This document shows, in pieces, positions 8,855 through 18,600 of a stretch of DNA of 64,000 nucleotides (the first letter of the stretch is position 1; each line of letters starts with the position of its first letter). The stretch is from the NCBI RefSeq assembly GCF_904831005.1, contig NZ_LR882982.1:992001-1056000 (forward strand), given 5' to 3'. The position numbers and the translations under genes were made by a program. The notes beneath the pieces were generated by a model that searched no databases, had not been told where the DNA came from, and was given only the letters and a program-made list of their open reading frames with translations. Source of the stretch: Microbacterium hydrocarbonoxydans. GTDB taxonomy: Bacteria > Actinomycetota > Actinomycetes > Actinomycetales > Microbacteriaceae.

Positions 8855-9943
8855 ATGATCGAGCTGACCATCGGATCCCTGACCGCCGATCCCGACGAGC
8901 CCGTGCATCTGGACGCGCGACGATTCAACCGTCACACGTTCTGGTGCGGACAGAGCGGCAGCGGGAAGACCTATGCGCTCGGCGTCGTGCTCGAGCAGCT
9001 GCTCCTGCACACCGAGCTCCCGATGCTCATCCTCGATCCGAACGCGGATTTCGTGCGCCTGGCGGAGACCCGGGAGGGGGCGCCGGTCGAACACGCCGAC
9101 CGCATATCCCGCAGCGACATCAGAGTCTTCAGATCCGGCCACCAGGGCGAGGGGGACAGGCTGTACGCCCGCTACCTCGATCTCTCGCCCGCGGCCAAGG
9201 CCGCCGTGCTGCAGATAGACCCGATCGCGGACGCCGAGGAGTACAACGTCCTTCTGCACTGGTCGGTGCAGGCCACCGAGTTCGACACGGACAGGATGCT
9301 GCAGGGGTTCCGCGATTCGGGTGATCCGGCGCGCGTGCGTCTCGCCAACCGCATGGAGAACCTGCAGGTGCTCGAATGGGACCTGTGGTCGCGGGGCGCG
9401 CACTCGGTCGTCGACGTGATCGACGAGCGCCCGCGGGCGACCGTGCTCGACCTCGGCGGATTCGATCATCCTGCCGAGCCCAAGGTGGCGGCCCTCGCCG
9501 TGCTCGAACACCTCTGGGCAGAGCGCGAGAGCCGCCGGCCGATCCTGATCGTGATCGACGAGGCGCACAACCTCTGCTCACCCGAGCCGCGCACCGCCGT
9601 CGAGCGCGCGCTCACCGAGCAGCTGGTGCAGATCGCCGCCGAGGGGCGAAAGTTCGGACTCTGGCTGTTCCTGTCGACCCAGCGGCCGACGAAGATCCAT
9701 CCGAACGTGCTGTCGCAGTGCGACAACCTCGGTCTGATGCGGGTGAATGCTCCGCGTGACATCGCCGAGCTGGCCGAGGTGTTCGGCTTCGTCGGGGAAG
9801 ACGACATCCGCCGTGCGCAGGCGTTCGCTCAGGGCCAGGCGCTCTTCGCGGGCGGCTTCATCGTGCAGCCGACGTTCGTGCAGATGGGCGCGAGGCTGAC
9901 CGAAGAGGCGGGCGGCGACGTCGTGGTGCCGCTGCGCGCGTGA
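8855..9943 (+). CDS. HerA-like ATP-binding protein (FtsK/HerA superfamily)
   Basis: P-loop ATPase of the HerA/DUF87 type, 362 residues. Walker A is GQSGSGKT near residue 33, Walker B is ILIVIDEAH near 232, and FLSTQRPTKIHPNVLSQCDN near 275 contains the sensor/arginine-finger region typical of HerA-like hexameric translocases. No nuclease (NurA, Sir2, or similar) gene lies next to it, so a link to DNA repair or to phage defence cannot be made from context. Such stand-alone genes are widespread in actinobacteria. The upstream TATCGT box suggests a leaderless message. It converges on the small membrane protein gene, 16 nt apart. Confidence 0.85.
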   Translation: MIELTIGSLTADPDEPVHLDARRFNRHTFWCGQSGSGKTYALGVVLEQLLLHTELPMLILDPNADFVRLAETREGAPVEHADRISRSDIRVFRSGHQGEGDRLYARYLDLSPAAKAAVLQIDPIADAEEYNVLLHWSVQATEFDTDRMLQGFRDSGDPARVRLANRMENLQVLEWDLWSRGAHSVVDVIDERPRATVLDLGGFDHPAEPKVAALAVLEHLWAERESRRPILIVIDEAHNLCSPEPRTAVERALTEQLVQIAAEGRKFGLWLFLSTQRPTKIHPNVLSQCDNLGLMRVNAPRDIAELAEVFGFVGEDDIRRAQAFAQGQALFAGGFIVQPTFVQMGARLTEEAGGDVVVPLRA

Positions 9944-9959
9944 CCGCCGGCGCGGGGAT

Positions 9960-10319
9960 TCAGCGCCAGATCGCCGCAATACCCGCGTTGAGGGCGGTCA
10001 GGATGCCGACGAGCCAGAACATCGCCGGCGGCACGCTGCCGGACTTGCGCTGCTTCGACGTTCCGATGCCGAGGAGCGCCCCGATCGCGAGCAGCACGAC
10101 GAGCTTCGTGCCGATCTTGGCGTAGTTCATCTCGACGCCCTCAGGCAGACCCCACGGGGCAGCGAGAGCCAGGCCCGCGACGGCCGCGATCGTCATGCCG
10201 ATGCTCATCAGGCGCGTGAACTCGCGCGTGCCTCCGAACGCCTGCACCGCCCACGCGCCGAACAGCACGGCGAAGCCGATCAGGTGCACGAACAGGACGA
10301 TGTGGCGCAGGGTCTCCAT
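9960..10319 (-). CDS. Small integral membrane protein, unknown function
   Basis: A 119-residue protein with about four hydrophobic segments (IVLFVHLIGFAVLFGAWAVQ, MTIAAVAGLALAAPWGL, LVVLLAIGALLGIG, MFWLVGILTALNAGIAAIW). It begins METLRHIVLFVHL at ATG 10319 behind GTGAGGG. The gene follows ribH by 53 nt on the same strand and may be read with the riboflavin operon, but the family is common in actinobacteria without rib genes, so a role in riboflavin transport should not be assumed. I do not recognise a named function. Confidence 0.8.
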   Translation of the reverse strand: METLRHIVLFVHLIGFAVLFGAWAVQAFGGTREFTRLMSIGMTIAAVAGLALAAPWGLPEGVEMNYAKIGTKLVVLLAIGALLGIGTSKQRKSGSVPPAMFWLVGILTALNAGIAAIWR

Positions 10320-10372
10320 ACCCTCACCGTACGAGCGGGCGGCGTGCGATCGCCACCAAGGGCAGGCTGACC

Positions 10373-10846
10373 TCAGCCGCGCAGCGAGCGCACGACGAGA
10401 GCGGTGCGCAGCGCGGCGTCGGCGGCCTCTGCGCCCTTGTCCTCCTTCGAGCCCTCGAGCCCGGCACGATCGAGGCCCTGCTTCTCGTCGTCGAGGGTGA
10501 GCACGCCGAACCCGACGGGCTTGCCGGCATCCAGCGCGACGCGGGTCAGGCCGTCTGTCGTGGCCGCCGAGACGTATTCGAAGTGCGGTGTGCCTCCGCG
10601 GATGATCACGCCGAGTGCGACGACGGCATCCGCTCCACCGGCGAACGCGGCTTGGGCGGCGAGGGCGAGCTCGAACGACCCTGGCACGCGCACGAGGCGG
10701 TGATCGGCGTCGGCCTCGTCGAGCACGCGCTGCGCACCCGCGATGAGGCCGTCTGTGATCACGTCGTGCCAGGTTCCTGCGACGATGACGACCTTCAGGC
10801 CTCGTCCGTCGATCTTCTCGGTCTTGGGTGCTCCTGCGCCGCTCAT
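10373..10846 (-). CDS. ribH: 6,7-dimethyl-8-ribityllumazine synthase
   Basis: Penultimate enzyme of riboflavin synthesis: joins 5-amino-6-ribitylaminouracil with 3,4-dihydroxy-2-butanone 4-phosphate to give lumazine. The 157-residue product has the family core VVIVAGTWHDVITDGLIAGA, VPGSFELALAAQ, ALGVIIRGGTPHFEYV (substrate-binding and catalytic His region) and GKPVGFGVLTLDDEKQ. Its ATG overlaps the ribAB stop as ATGA, implying coupled translation as the last core gene of the rib operon. Confidence 0.97.
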   Translation of the reverse strand: MSGAGAPKTEKIDGRGLKVVIVAGTWHDVITDGLIAGAQRVLDEADADHRLVRVPGSFELALAAQAAFAGGADAVVALGVIIRGGTPHFEYVSAATTDGLTRVALDAGKPVGFGVLTLDDEKQGLDRAGLEGSKEDKGAEAADAALRTALVVRSLRG

Positions 10847-12111
10847 GCGTCGTCCTTCCGTCCGTCGGCCAGAGCCTGTGCGAGCTCCGCCTCACCGATG
10901 ATGTGACCCATCCGGTCACGCTTGGTCTCGAGGTACTGGTGGTTGTTCGGCCCGACGCCGACGATCAGCGGCACCTGCTCGACGACGTCGAGACCGAGGG
11001 CTCGCAGCTGGCTGACCTTGTCGGTGTTGTTCGTGAGCAGACGCACCTTCGACACGCCGAGGTCGGCGAGGATGCCGGCCGCAGCCGCGTAGTCGCGTGC
11101 ATCGGCGGGCAGCCCCAGAGCGAGGTTGGCGTCGACGGTGTCGAGGCCCTCCTCCTGCAGGCTGTACGCGCGGAGCTTGTTGATCAGACCGATGCCCCGG
11201 CCTTCATGGCCGCGCATGTAGATGACGATGCCGCCGTCCTGCTCGATCGCGTCGAGCGCCGCATCGAGCTGCGGGCCGCACTCGCACTTGAGAGACCCGA
11301 ACGCTTCGCCGGTCAGGCATTCCGAATGCACGCGCACGAGCGCGGTCTCGCTCGGCTCTCCCGACACGACGGCGATGTGGTCGGTGCCGGTCACCCTGTC
11401 CTTGTATGCCAGGAACCGGAAGCTCCCGTGCGTGGTCGGCACCGTCGCGTCGGCCCGCAGGCTGACGCGGCGGCTGGCCCGCTCCGGCGACCAGCCGGTG
11501 GGGTCGACCTCGTTGAGGTGCGCGATGAGCTGCTCGATCGTGATGACCGGCACGCCGTCGCGTGCGCCCAGCTCGATGAGTCCGGGCAGGCGCATCATGC
11601 TGCCGTCCTCCGCGACGACCTCGGCGATCGCCCCGACGGGGCGAAGCCCTGCGAGCTTCATCAGATCGACCGCCGCCTCGGTGTGACCGCTGCGCTCGCG
11701 CACCCCGCCGTCGACGGCGCGAAGAGGCAGTACGTGACCGGGACGGATGATGCTGGTCGCGGTCGACTGCGGGTTCGCCAGGACGTTGAGGGTGTGCGCA
11801 CGGTCGTGCGCGCTGATCCCGGTCGTCACGCCTTCGGCTGCATCGACGCTGACCGTGTAGGCGGTCGAGCGCGCGTCTTCCGAAGCGGCGACCATCGGCT
11901 GCAGGTTGAGGTTGTCGGCGAGATCGGCCGGCATCGGGGCGCAGATGAACCCGGATGACCAGCGCACCGTCCATGCGACCCATTCGGGCGTGGCGAGCTC
12001 GGCCGACATGATGACGTCGCCCTCGTTCTCGCGGTTCTCGTCATCCGCGACGAGAACCGGTCGCCCGGCGCGCAGCGCCTCGAGGGCCTCGGTGATGGTG
12101 GAAAGGCTCAT
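10843..12111 (-). CDS. ribAB: Bifunctional 3,4-dihydroxy-2-butanone 4-phosphate synthase / GTP cyclohydrolase II
   Basis: Supplies both precursors of riboflavin from ribulose 5-phosphate and GTP. The N-terminal DHBP synthase domain (about residues 1-205) carries VADDENRENEGDVIM and RSGHTEAAVDLMKLAG. The C-terminal GTP cyclohydrolase II domain (about 210-422) has the zinc-binding cysteines in HSECLTGEAFGSLKCECGPQ and the catalytic YMRGHEGRGIGLINK. The start ATG 12111 overlaps the ribE stop by 4 nt, and the stop overlaps the ribH start. Length of 422 residues is normal for the fused enzyme. Confidence 0.97.
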   Translation of the reverse strand: MSLSTITEALEALRAGRPVLVADDENRENEGDVIMSAELATPEWVAWTVRWSSGFICAPMPADLADNLNLQPMVAASEDARSTAYTVSVDAAEGVTTGISAHDRAHTLNVLANPQSTATSIIRPGHVLPLRAVDGGVRERSGHTEAAVDLMKLAGLRPVGAIAEVVAEDGSMMRLPGLIELGARDGVPVITIEQLIAHLNEVDPTGWSPERASRRVSLRADATVPTTHGSFRFLAYKDRVTGTDHIAVVSGEPSETALVRVHSECLTGEAFGSLKCECGPQLDAALDAIEQDGGIVIYMRGHEGRGIGLINKLRAYSLQEEGLDTVDANLALGLPADARDYAAAAGILADLGVSKVRLLTNNTDKVSQLRALGLDVVEQVPLIVGVGPNNHQYLETKRDRMGHIIGEAELAQALADGRKDDA

Positions 12112-12737
12112 CGTGAGCCTCCTTCCGGTGCTGCCCTGAACGCCAGCAGACGCTCGACGTGACGGGCGAGGATGTCGGTCTCGAGGTTCACCCGGTCGCC
12201 GACCGCTCGCGAGCCGAGTGTGGTGGCGGCGAGGGTCTCGGGGATCAGCGAGATCTCGAACCAGTGGGCGTCGGCGTCGACGTCGCTGACCGCGCTCACC
12301 GTGAGCGAGGTGCCGTCGACCGAGATGGAGCCTTTGTCGACCACGAGCGGGGCGAGCTCGGCGGGCAGCGAGATGCGCAGCACGCTCCACTGCTCGCCGG
12401 GGCGCACCTCGAGCACGTCACCGACGCCGTCGACGTGCCCCTGCACGATGTGGCCGCCGAGGCGCGCCCCGACGGGCATCGCCTTCTCGATGTTCACGCG
12501 GGTGCCGACCGACGCTCCGCCCAGGGCGGCCACGTCGAGGGTCTGCTTCATGACGTCGGCGTCGAAGGTGTCGGCCGTCGAGTCGACGACCGTGAGACAG
12601 ACGCCGGAGACGGCGATGGACTCGCCGTGCACCGCGTCGGAGACCGCCCGGGGGGCGTGGACCGTCAGTCGCCATCCGTCTCCGGCGGGCGTGATCGCGG
12701 TGATCTCGCCGATCTCCTCGATGATTCCGGTGAACAT
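12108..12737 (-). CDS. ribE: Riboflavin synthase, alpha subunit
   Basis: Converts two lumazine molecules into riboflavin and its pyrimidine precursor. The 209-residue protein shows the duplicated lumazine-binding fold: MFTGIIEEIGEI and VSGVCLTVVDS in repeat one, GHIVQGHVDGVG and VDGTSLTVSAV in repeat two. The start ATG 12737 overlaps the ribD stop by one base (TGATG). Some databases call this gene ribC in Gram-positives. Confidence 0.97.
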   Translation of the reverse strand: MFTGIIEEIGEITAITPAGDGWRLTVHAPRAVSDAVHGESIAVSGVCLTVVDSTADTFDADVMKQTLDVAALGGASVGTRVNIEKAMPVGARLGGHIVQGHVDGVGDVLEVRPGEQWSVLRISLPAELAPLVVDKGSISVDGTSLTVSAVSDVDADAHWFEISLIPETLAATTLGSRAVGDRVNLETDILARHVERLLAFRAAPEGGSR

Positions 12738-13801
12738 CAGGCGGCTCCTTCTTCGGTGGTGAGCGCGGGGTGAGTGTGTGCGGCGTGCGCGACGGCGGGG
12801 CGTGCGATGGCGAGCAGGTCTGCGCCGAGCGGCAGCCACTCGTCGACCGTCAGACGGCGCGCGGCGCCGATCGACGACACTCCGATGTCGGTGAGTGCGA
12901 GACGATCGCCGCCGAGCAGCACCGGCGCGACGTAGACGAGCACCTGATCGACGAGGCCCTCGGCGATGAAGGCGCTCGCGAGAGTGGGTCCGCCTTCGAC
13001 GAACGCGCGCTGCACGCCGCGGGCGTGCAGGTCTGCGAGCACCGCATGCAGGTCACGGGTGTCGTAGAAGAGGGGCTGCCGGGGGTGGTTCCGGATCGCG
13101 GCATCGTCGGGTGTGGTCCTCGACCCGATCACGACCGGCACGGGCTGGTTCTCGAACAGCGTGTCTCCGTCGCGAGCGGTCAGTGCGGGGTCGTCGGCCA
13201 GCACGGTGCCGGTGCCGACCACGATCGCATCGGATGCGGCACGTCGACGGTGCACGTCGGCCCGAGCATCAGGTCCGGTGATCCACTGACTCGTGCCGTC
13301 GGCTGCCGCCGCGCGGCCGTCGAGCGACTGCGCCCATTTGACGGTCACGTGCGGGCGGCCCAGACGCTGCGCCGTGAGCCAGCCGTCGATCACCCGCTGC
13401 GCGACATCGCTCTGCTCGCCCGAGTCGACGCTGACTCCCGCGTCGCGGAGGCGCGCTGCGCCCCCTCCCGACACCGCGCCGGGATCGTCGAGCGCGTACA
13501 CCACGCGGCCGATGCCCGCCTCGATCAGCGCCACAGCGCACGGCCCGGTGCGGCCCGTGTGATTGCAGGGCTCGAGGGTGACGACAGCCGTCGCGCCCGC
13601 TGCGTCGCCGGGGGCGAGCTTCGAGAGAGCGTCGACCTCGGCGTGCGGAGTGCCCGCACCCCGGTGCCAGCCCTCGGCGATGATCTCGCCGTCGGGGGAG
13701 AGGATGACCGCGCCCACCTGGGGGTTGACGCCTCGAGGGCCGAGCACCGCGAGCTCGAGCGCACGGGACATGGCCCTGCGTTCCGCCTCGTTCACTGCCA
13801 T
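12737..13801 (-). CDS. ribD: Bifunctional diaminohydroxyphosphoribosylaminopyrimidine deaminase / 5-amino-6-(5-phosphoribosylamino)uracil reductase
   Basis: Catalyses the second and third steps of riboflavin synthesis after GTP cyclohydrolase II. The N-terminal deaminase domain has the zinc motif HAEVDAL and PCNHTGRTGPCAVALIEAG; the C-terminal reductase domain has VTVKWAQSLDGR, SQWITG and RAFVEGGPTLASAFI. ATG 13801 gives 354 residues, the usual size; a longer open frame upstream runs through the riboswitch and is rejected. First gene of the rib operon. Confidence 0.96.
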   Translation of the reverse strand: MAVNEAERRAMSRALELAVLGPRGVNPQVGAVILSPDGEIIAEGWHRGAGTPHAEVDALSKLAPGDAAGATAVVTLEPCNHTGRTGPCAVALIEAGIGRVVYALDDPGAVSGGGAARLRDAGVSVDSGEQSDVAQRVIDGWLTAQRLGRPHVTVKWAQSLDGRAAAADGTSQWITGPDARADVHRRRAASDAIVVGTGTVLADDPALTARDGDTLFENQPVPVVIGSRTTPDDAAIRNHPRQPLFYDTRDLHAVLADLHARGVQRAFVEGGPTLASAFIAEGLVDQVLVYVAPVLLGGDRLALTDIGVSSIGAARRLTVDEWLPLGADLLAIARPAVAHAAHTHPALTTEEGAA

Positions 13802-13871
13802 CCGTGGTCCTCTCTGAGGCTCCGGGGAGATCTCCTCATCGGAGACGCAGGCAGAACGCGCGCACGGCGGC

Positions 13872-14017
13872 GCACCGTGCTGCCTCCCTTCCGGACTAGC
13901 GAGGCTGCGCCTCGCATCACCGTCGGTCCCGGATTTCCACCGGATCGGCACCTCGGAGAACCGAGACGCTCGCGGACTGTCACCGCCGGTTCGGATTCCC
14001 ACCGACCCCGGAGCACG
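13872..14017 (-). ncRNA. FMN riboswitch (RFN element) controlling the riboflavin operon
   Basis: On the minus strand the leader of ribD carries the conserved RFN blocks in order: CCGGGGTCGGTGGGAATCC, ACCGGCGGTGACAGTCCGCG, GATCCGGTGGAAATCC, GGGACCGACGGTGATG and a final TAGTCCGGAAGGGAGGCAGC. These match the FMN aptamer strongly. Flavin mononucleotide binding is expected to switch off the operon, probably at transcription termination or translation of ribD; the expression platform lies between 13801 and 13872 and is not resolved here. Confidence 0.95.
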
Positions 14018-14072
14018 TTGATGTTCTGAGTGTACAAGGCGCACCGAACGCATTTCATTCCGCGTCGAAGTA

Positions 14073-14936
14073 CTACTTCAGCAGCCTCGACAGGCGTCGA
14101 TCGGCGAGCGGCTTGCCGCCGGTCTGGCAGGTGGGGCAATACTCCATCGAGCGATCCGCGAAGAAGACGCTTCGCACGATGTCGCCGCATACGGGGCACG
14201 CCTCGCCCCGGCGGGCGTGCACCTGCATGCCGCGCCGCTTCGCGTCCTTCAGGTCGGCCGGCGGCTTGCCTGCCGCCCCGGTCACGGCCTCTGCCAGGGT
14301 CGTCTTCATCGCGCCGAAGAGACGATCGATCTCGTCGTCCCCGAGCTTGTCGGCGATCGCGTACGGCGACATGCGCGCCGCGTGCAGGATCTCGTCCGAG
14401 TACGCATTGCCGATGCCGGCGATGACCCCCTGGTCTCTCAGCAGCCCCTTGATCTGCGTCCGCCTTCCGTGGAGCAGAGCGGCGAACGCGTCGCGGGTGA
14501 AGGAGGCGTCGAGCGGGTCGGGCCCCAGCCTCGCGATGCCCGGCACCTCGTCGGGACTGCGCACGACGTAGACGGCGAGCGACTTCTTCGTGCCGGCCTC
14601 GGTGAGGTCGAATCCGCTCTCGTCATCGAGCCCGACGCGCAGCGCGATCGGAGACTTGCCCGGTGTGATGAGAGTCGTCGGCAGCGCTTCGTACCAGCGC
14701 AGCCAGCCCGCCTTGGCGAGGTGGAACACGAGATGCAGCTCTGCACCGCACTCGATGTCGACGAACTTGCCGCGTCGCGAGACGGCGCTTATCCGCGCGC
14801 CGTGCAGGGCGGTGTTCGGCGGATCGTAGGTCTTCAGCGCGGCGATCGCGCCGACGCTCGTGCGCACGATCGTGCGTCCGAGTGCTCTTTCGGCGAGAAA
14901 GGTGGTGAGTCCCTGCACCTCGGGCATCTCCGGCAT
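14073..14936 (-). CDS. Fpg/Nei family DNA glycosylase/AP lyase
   Basis: Base-excision repair enzyme that removes oxidised bases and nicks the abasic site. The start at ATG 14936 gives MPEMPEVQ, which aligns with the conserved MPELPEVE where Pro2 is the Schiff-base nucleophile and Glu3 the proton donor. The helix-two-turn-helix region is QIKGLLRDQGVIAGIGNAYSDEIL and the C-terminal zinc finger is CPVCG...CPTC, then the residues GGKPLADRRLSRLL. With 287 residues it is normal in length. The exact lesion (8-oxoguanine versus oxidised pyrimidines) cannot be decided from sequence alone. Confidence 0.92.
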   Translation of the reverse strand: MPEMPEVQGLTTFLAERALGRTIVRTSVGAIAALKTYDPPNTALHGARISAVSRRGKFVDIECGAELHLVFHLAKAGWLRWYEALPTTLITPGKSPIALRVGLDDESGFDLTEAGTKKSLAVYVVRSPDEVPGIARLGPDPLDASFTRDAFAALLHGRRTQIKGLLRDQGVIAGIGNAYSDEILHAARMSPYAIADKLGDDEIDRLFGAMKTTLAEAVTGAAGKPPADLKDAKRRGMQVHARRGEACPVCGDIVRSVFFADRSMEYCPTCQTGGKPLADRRLSRLLK

Positions 14937-14969
14937 GCGCTCATCCTGCCACCGGCGTCCGACATCCGG

Positions 14970-15533
14970 CTAGAGCACCGGCCAGTCGACGGGCACGCGG
15001 TCATCGGTCGCGAGCAGCCCGCCGAGCCACCCGTCGTCCCGGCCTCGCTGGCTCGTGAGGGACTGGCGAGACATCCCCTCGTATCGGAATCCGAGCGCGC
15101 GGGCGGCCCGCGCCGAGGGGATGTTGCCCTCGACCGCCCGCCATTCGATGCGGGCGAGACCGAGGTCGCGGAAGGCCCAGTCGACGATCTCGCGTGCCGC
15201 CTCGACCAGATAGCCCTTGCCGCGCGCCTCGCGAGTGACCCAATACCCGATCTCGGCGCTTCCGCCGGCCGGGTGCGCGACGATCCGATGCAGCCCGATC
15301 GACGCGACGAGCTCACCGTCGCGATACGCGCACCAGATCGCCTGGCTCCCGTCGGTCCACCATTCGCCGATGAGGCGCACGTACTCCTCGGCGTCCGTGC
15401 GGAAGTACGGATCCGGCACAGTCGTCCACCGGGCGATGTCGGGGTCCTGGCAGGCGGACGTGATCGTGTCGACGTCGGTCTCGTCCGGCACGTGCAGAGT
15501 GAGGCGTTCTGTGGTGAGGGTGACCGGTTCCAT
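14970..15533 (-). CDS. GNAT family N-acetyltransferase (RimJ/RimL-like)
   Basis: Acetyl-CoA dependent acetyltransferase of 187 residues, opening with LTTERLTLHVPDETD, the classic start of RimJ/RimL-type GNAT proteins. The acetyl-CoA loop is YWVTREARGKGYLVEAAREI and the C-terminal motif is RAVEGNIPSARAARALGFRYEG. The acceptor (protein N-terminus, antibiotic or metabolite) is unknown. It lies 33 nt upstream of the Fpg gene on the same strand and is divergent from mfd. Confidence 0.9.
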   Translation of the reverse strand: MEPVTLTTERLTLHVPDETDVDTITSACQDPDIARWTTVPDPYFRTDAEEYVRLIGEWWTDGSQAIWCAYRDGELVASIGLHRIVAHPAGGSAEIGYWVTREARGKGYLVEAAREIVDWAFRDLGLARIEWRAVEGNIPSARAARALGFRYEGMSRQSLTSQRGRDDGWLGGLLATDDRVPVDWPVL

Positions 15534-15599
15534 CCGAGAATCCTACGGGCGCGAGCATCGGCGGCCGCCGGAGCGGGAGCCGGTGTCGGAGGCCGCGGC

Positions 15600-15605
15600 T
15601 AGGCT
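15600..15605 (+). promoter_or_regulatory. -10 element of a leaderless promoter for mfd
   Basis: TAGGCT is followed by exactly six bases and then the GTG start of mfd. No ribosome site fits in this space, which supports a leaderless message. Confidence 0.5.
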
Positions 15606-15611
15606 TGACCG

Positions 15612-18600
15612 GTGACTGTTCCGGGGATTCTGCGCGCCTTGGAAGAGGCGTCTCTTTTTCGTGACGCCCTCAGCTGGGCGCAGACCGATGCCGACCTCGG
15701 CCTCGTCGACGGCCTCGACGCCCCGGCGCTCGCCGGGCTGCTCGAGAAGCGGCGTGCCGCAGGGCATCCCGCCGCTCTGCTCACCGTCGTGCCGACCGGC
15801 AGACGAGCCGAGAGTCTCGCGCAGGCGCTCGCCGCGTACATCCCCGATGCCGAGGTCGTCACCTTCCCGGCCTGGGAGACCCTGCCGCACGAGCGCCTCA
15901 GCCCGAGTCCCGACACGGTCGGCCAACGTCTGCAGACGCTCCGACGGGTAGCCGAATGGTCGGGCGACCACCCGCTCGTCGTCGTGGCCTCGGTGCGTGC
16001 TGCCCTGCAGCCGATCGCCGGCAACCTCGGCGAGATCGCGCCGCTCGAACTGCGCGCGGGCACCCGCGGCAATGAACTCGACCGCGTCGTCGAGCAGCTC
16101 GTCGAGCGCGCGTACTCGCGAGTCGACATGGTGTCGCGACGAGGAGAGTTCGCGGTGCGCGGCGGCATCCTCGACGTCTTCCCCGCCATCTCGGAGCACC
16201 CCTTCCGCGTCGAGTTCTTCGGTGACGAGGTCGATCAGATCCGCGCCTTCTCGGTGGCCGACCAGCGGTCGCTCCCCGGCGACGTCGACGGGGTCGACCT
16301 CCCGCCGAGCCGCGAGCTGCTGCTGACCCCCGACGTGCGCGACCGCGCCCGAGCGCTGATCGGCGGATTCCCCGCGATCGCGGGCATGCTCGAGAAGATG
16401 GCCGAGGGCATTCCGGTCGAGGGCATGGAGTCGCTTCTTCCGGCCGTGTCCGGCCCCCTCAAGTCGCTGGCCGAGTATCTGCCCGAGGGCAGCGCGACGG
16501 CGGTCGTCGATCCGGAGCGATCGAGCGCACGCGCCATCACGCTGGGCGAGACCAACCGCGAGTTCCTCGATGCGGCGTGGAGCGCGGCCACCTCCGGTGC
16601 TTCGGCTCCCATCGACCTCGGCGCCGGAGACTTCCTCACCATCGCCCGACTCCGCGAGGTCGTGCGCGACCGTGGCGGAGTGTGGTGGCGACTGAGCCCG
16701 TTCGCGATGGGCGGCGAAGACGCCGAGACGATCGACGCCCAGGTCATCCCGTCGTTCCACGGCAACGTCGACGGCGCGATCTCGTTCGTCGACGCCAAGG
16801 TCGCCGAGGGATGGCGGGTGGTCGTGATCGCCGCCGGTGCGGGGCTCGTCGATCGTGCTCGAGACGTGCTCTCGGATCGTGGCATCGCCGCTCGCATCGT
16901 GTCCGAGCTGACCGAGGCGCCCGACACCGGCGTCGCGACCCTCGTCACCGGATCCGTCGAGGCCGGATTCCAGAGCGCCGAGGCCAAGCTCGCGGTGCTC
17001 ACCGACAATGAGTTCTACGGCCGCACCATCGGCGGCGACCAGCGCGTGGTCAAGAAGCTCGCGTCGCGCCGCAAGAATGTGGTCGATCCACTGCAGCTCA
17101 AGCCCGGAGACTTCGTCGTGCACAACACGCACGGCATCGGCCGCTTCGTCGAGATGACCCAGCGCGAGGTCTCCACCGGCGGTCGCAACGCGACCAAGTC
17201 CACGCGCGACTACCTGGTGCTCGAGTACGCGCCGTCGAAGCGCGGCTACCCCGGCGACAAGCTGTTCGTGCCGACCGACCAGCTCGACCTGCTCTCGAAG
17301 TACGTCGGCGGAGAGGGCCCGACCCTCTCGAAGATGGGCGGCAGCGACTGGTCGCAGGCGAAGGGCAAGGCGCGCAAGGCCGTGCGCGACATCGCCGTCG
17401 AGCTCGTCAAGCTCTACTCCGCGCGCATGAGTGCGAAGGGACACGCGTTCGGCCCCGACACGCCCTGGCAGCGCGAGCTCGAAGAGGCGTTCCCGTTCGC
17501 CGAGACGCAGGATCAGCTGCAGACCATCGATGAGATCAAGGCCGACATGGAGCGGCCGATCCCGATGGACCGCCTGCTCTCGGGCGATGTCGGCTTCGGC
17601 AAGACCGAGGTGGCCGTGCGCGCGGCGTTCAAGGCGATCCAGGACGGCAAGCAGGTGGCGATGCTCGTGCCCACGACCCTGCTCGTCAAGCAGCACCTCG
17701 AGACGTTCACCGAGCGGTTCGCCGGATTCCCGGTGAAGGTGCGCCCGCTGTCGCGCTTCCAATCCGACAAAGAGGCGCGTCTGACGCTCGACGGACTGCT
17801 CGACGGCACGGTCGACATGGTGATCGGCACGCATCGGATCCTCACCGACCAGGTCATGTTCAAGGATCTCGGCCTGATGATCATCGACGAGGAGCAGCGC
17901 TTCGGCGTCGAGCACAAGGACACGCTCAAGAAGATGAAGACGAACGTCGACATCCTCGCCATGAGTGCCACGCCCATCCCTCGCACGCTCGAGATGGCGG
18001 TCACCGGCATCCGCGAGATGTCGACTCTCGCCACACCGCCCGAGGATCGGCATCCGATCCTCTCGTTCGTCGGCCCGCGCAGCGACAAGCAGATCACCGC
18101 CGCCATCCGTCGTGAGATCCTCCGCGAGGGGCAGGTGTTCTTCGTGCACAATCGCGTGCAGTCGATTCAGCGCGTCGCCGCCCAGCTCGCGGAGCTCGTG
18201 CCCGAGGCCCGCATAGCCGTCGCCCACGGCCAGATGGGGGAGCACGCTCTCGAGCAGGTCGTCGACGATTTCTGGGAGCGCAAGTTCGACGTGCTCGTCT
18301 CGACGACGATCATCGAGACCGGCCTCGACATCTCGAACGCGAACACGATCATCATCGACCGGGCAGACAAGTACGGGCTCAGCCAGCTGCATCAGCTGCG
18401 CGGGCGCGTCGGTCGCGGTCGGGAGCGCGCTTACGCCTACTTCCTGTACGACGAGATGAAGCCGCTGAGCGAGACGGCGGCCGACCGGCTGCAGACCATC
18501 GCGGTGAACAACGATCTCGGCTCCGGCATGCAGGTCGCGCTGAAAGACCTCGAGCTGCGTGGCGCCGGCAACCTGCTCGGCGGCGAGCAGGCGGGCCACA

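Noticed and set aside
8855..9943. HerA-based antiphage defence system
   Set aside because: No Sir2, NurA, DUF4297 or other effector gene adjoins it; neighbours are DUF2252, an MFS pump and riboflavin genes.
15543..18599. 1018-codon open frame on the minus strand
   Set aside because: Antisense shadow of mfd; Arg/His/Glu-rich low-information sequence without motifs.
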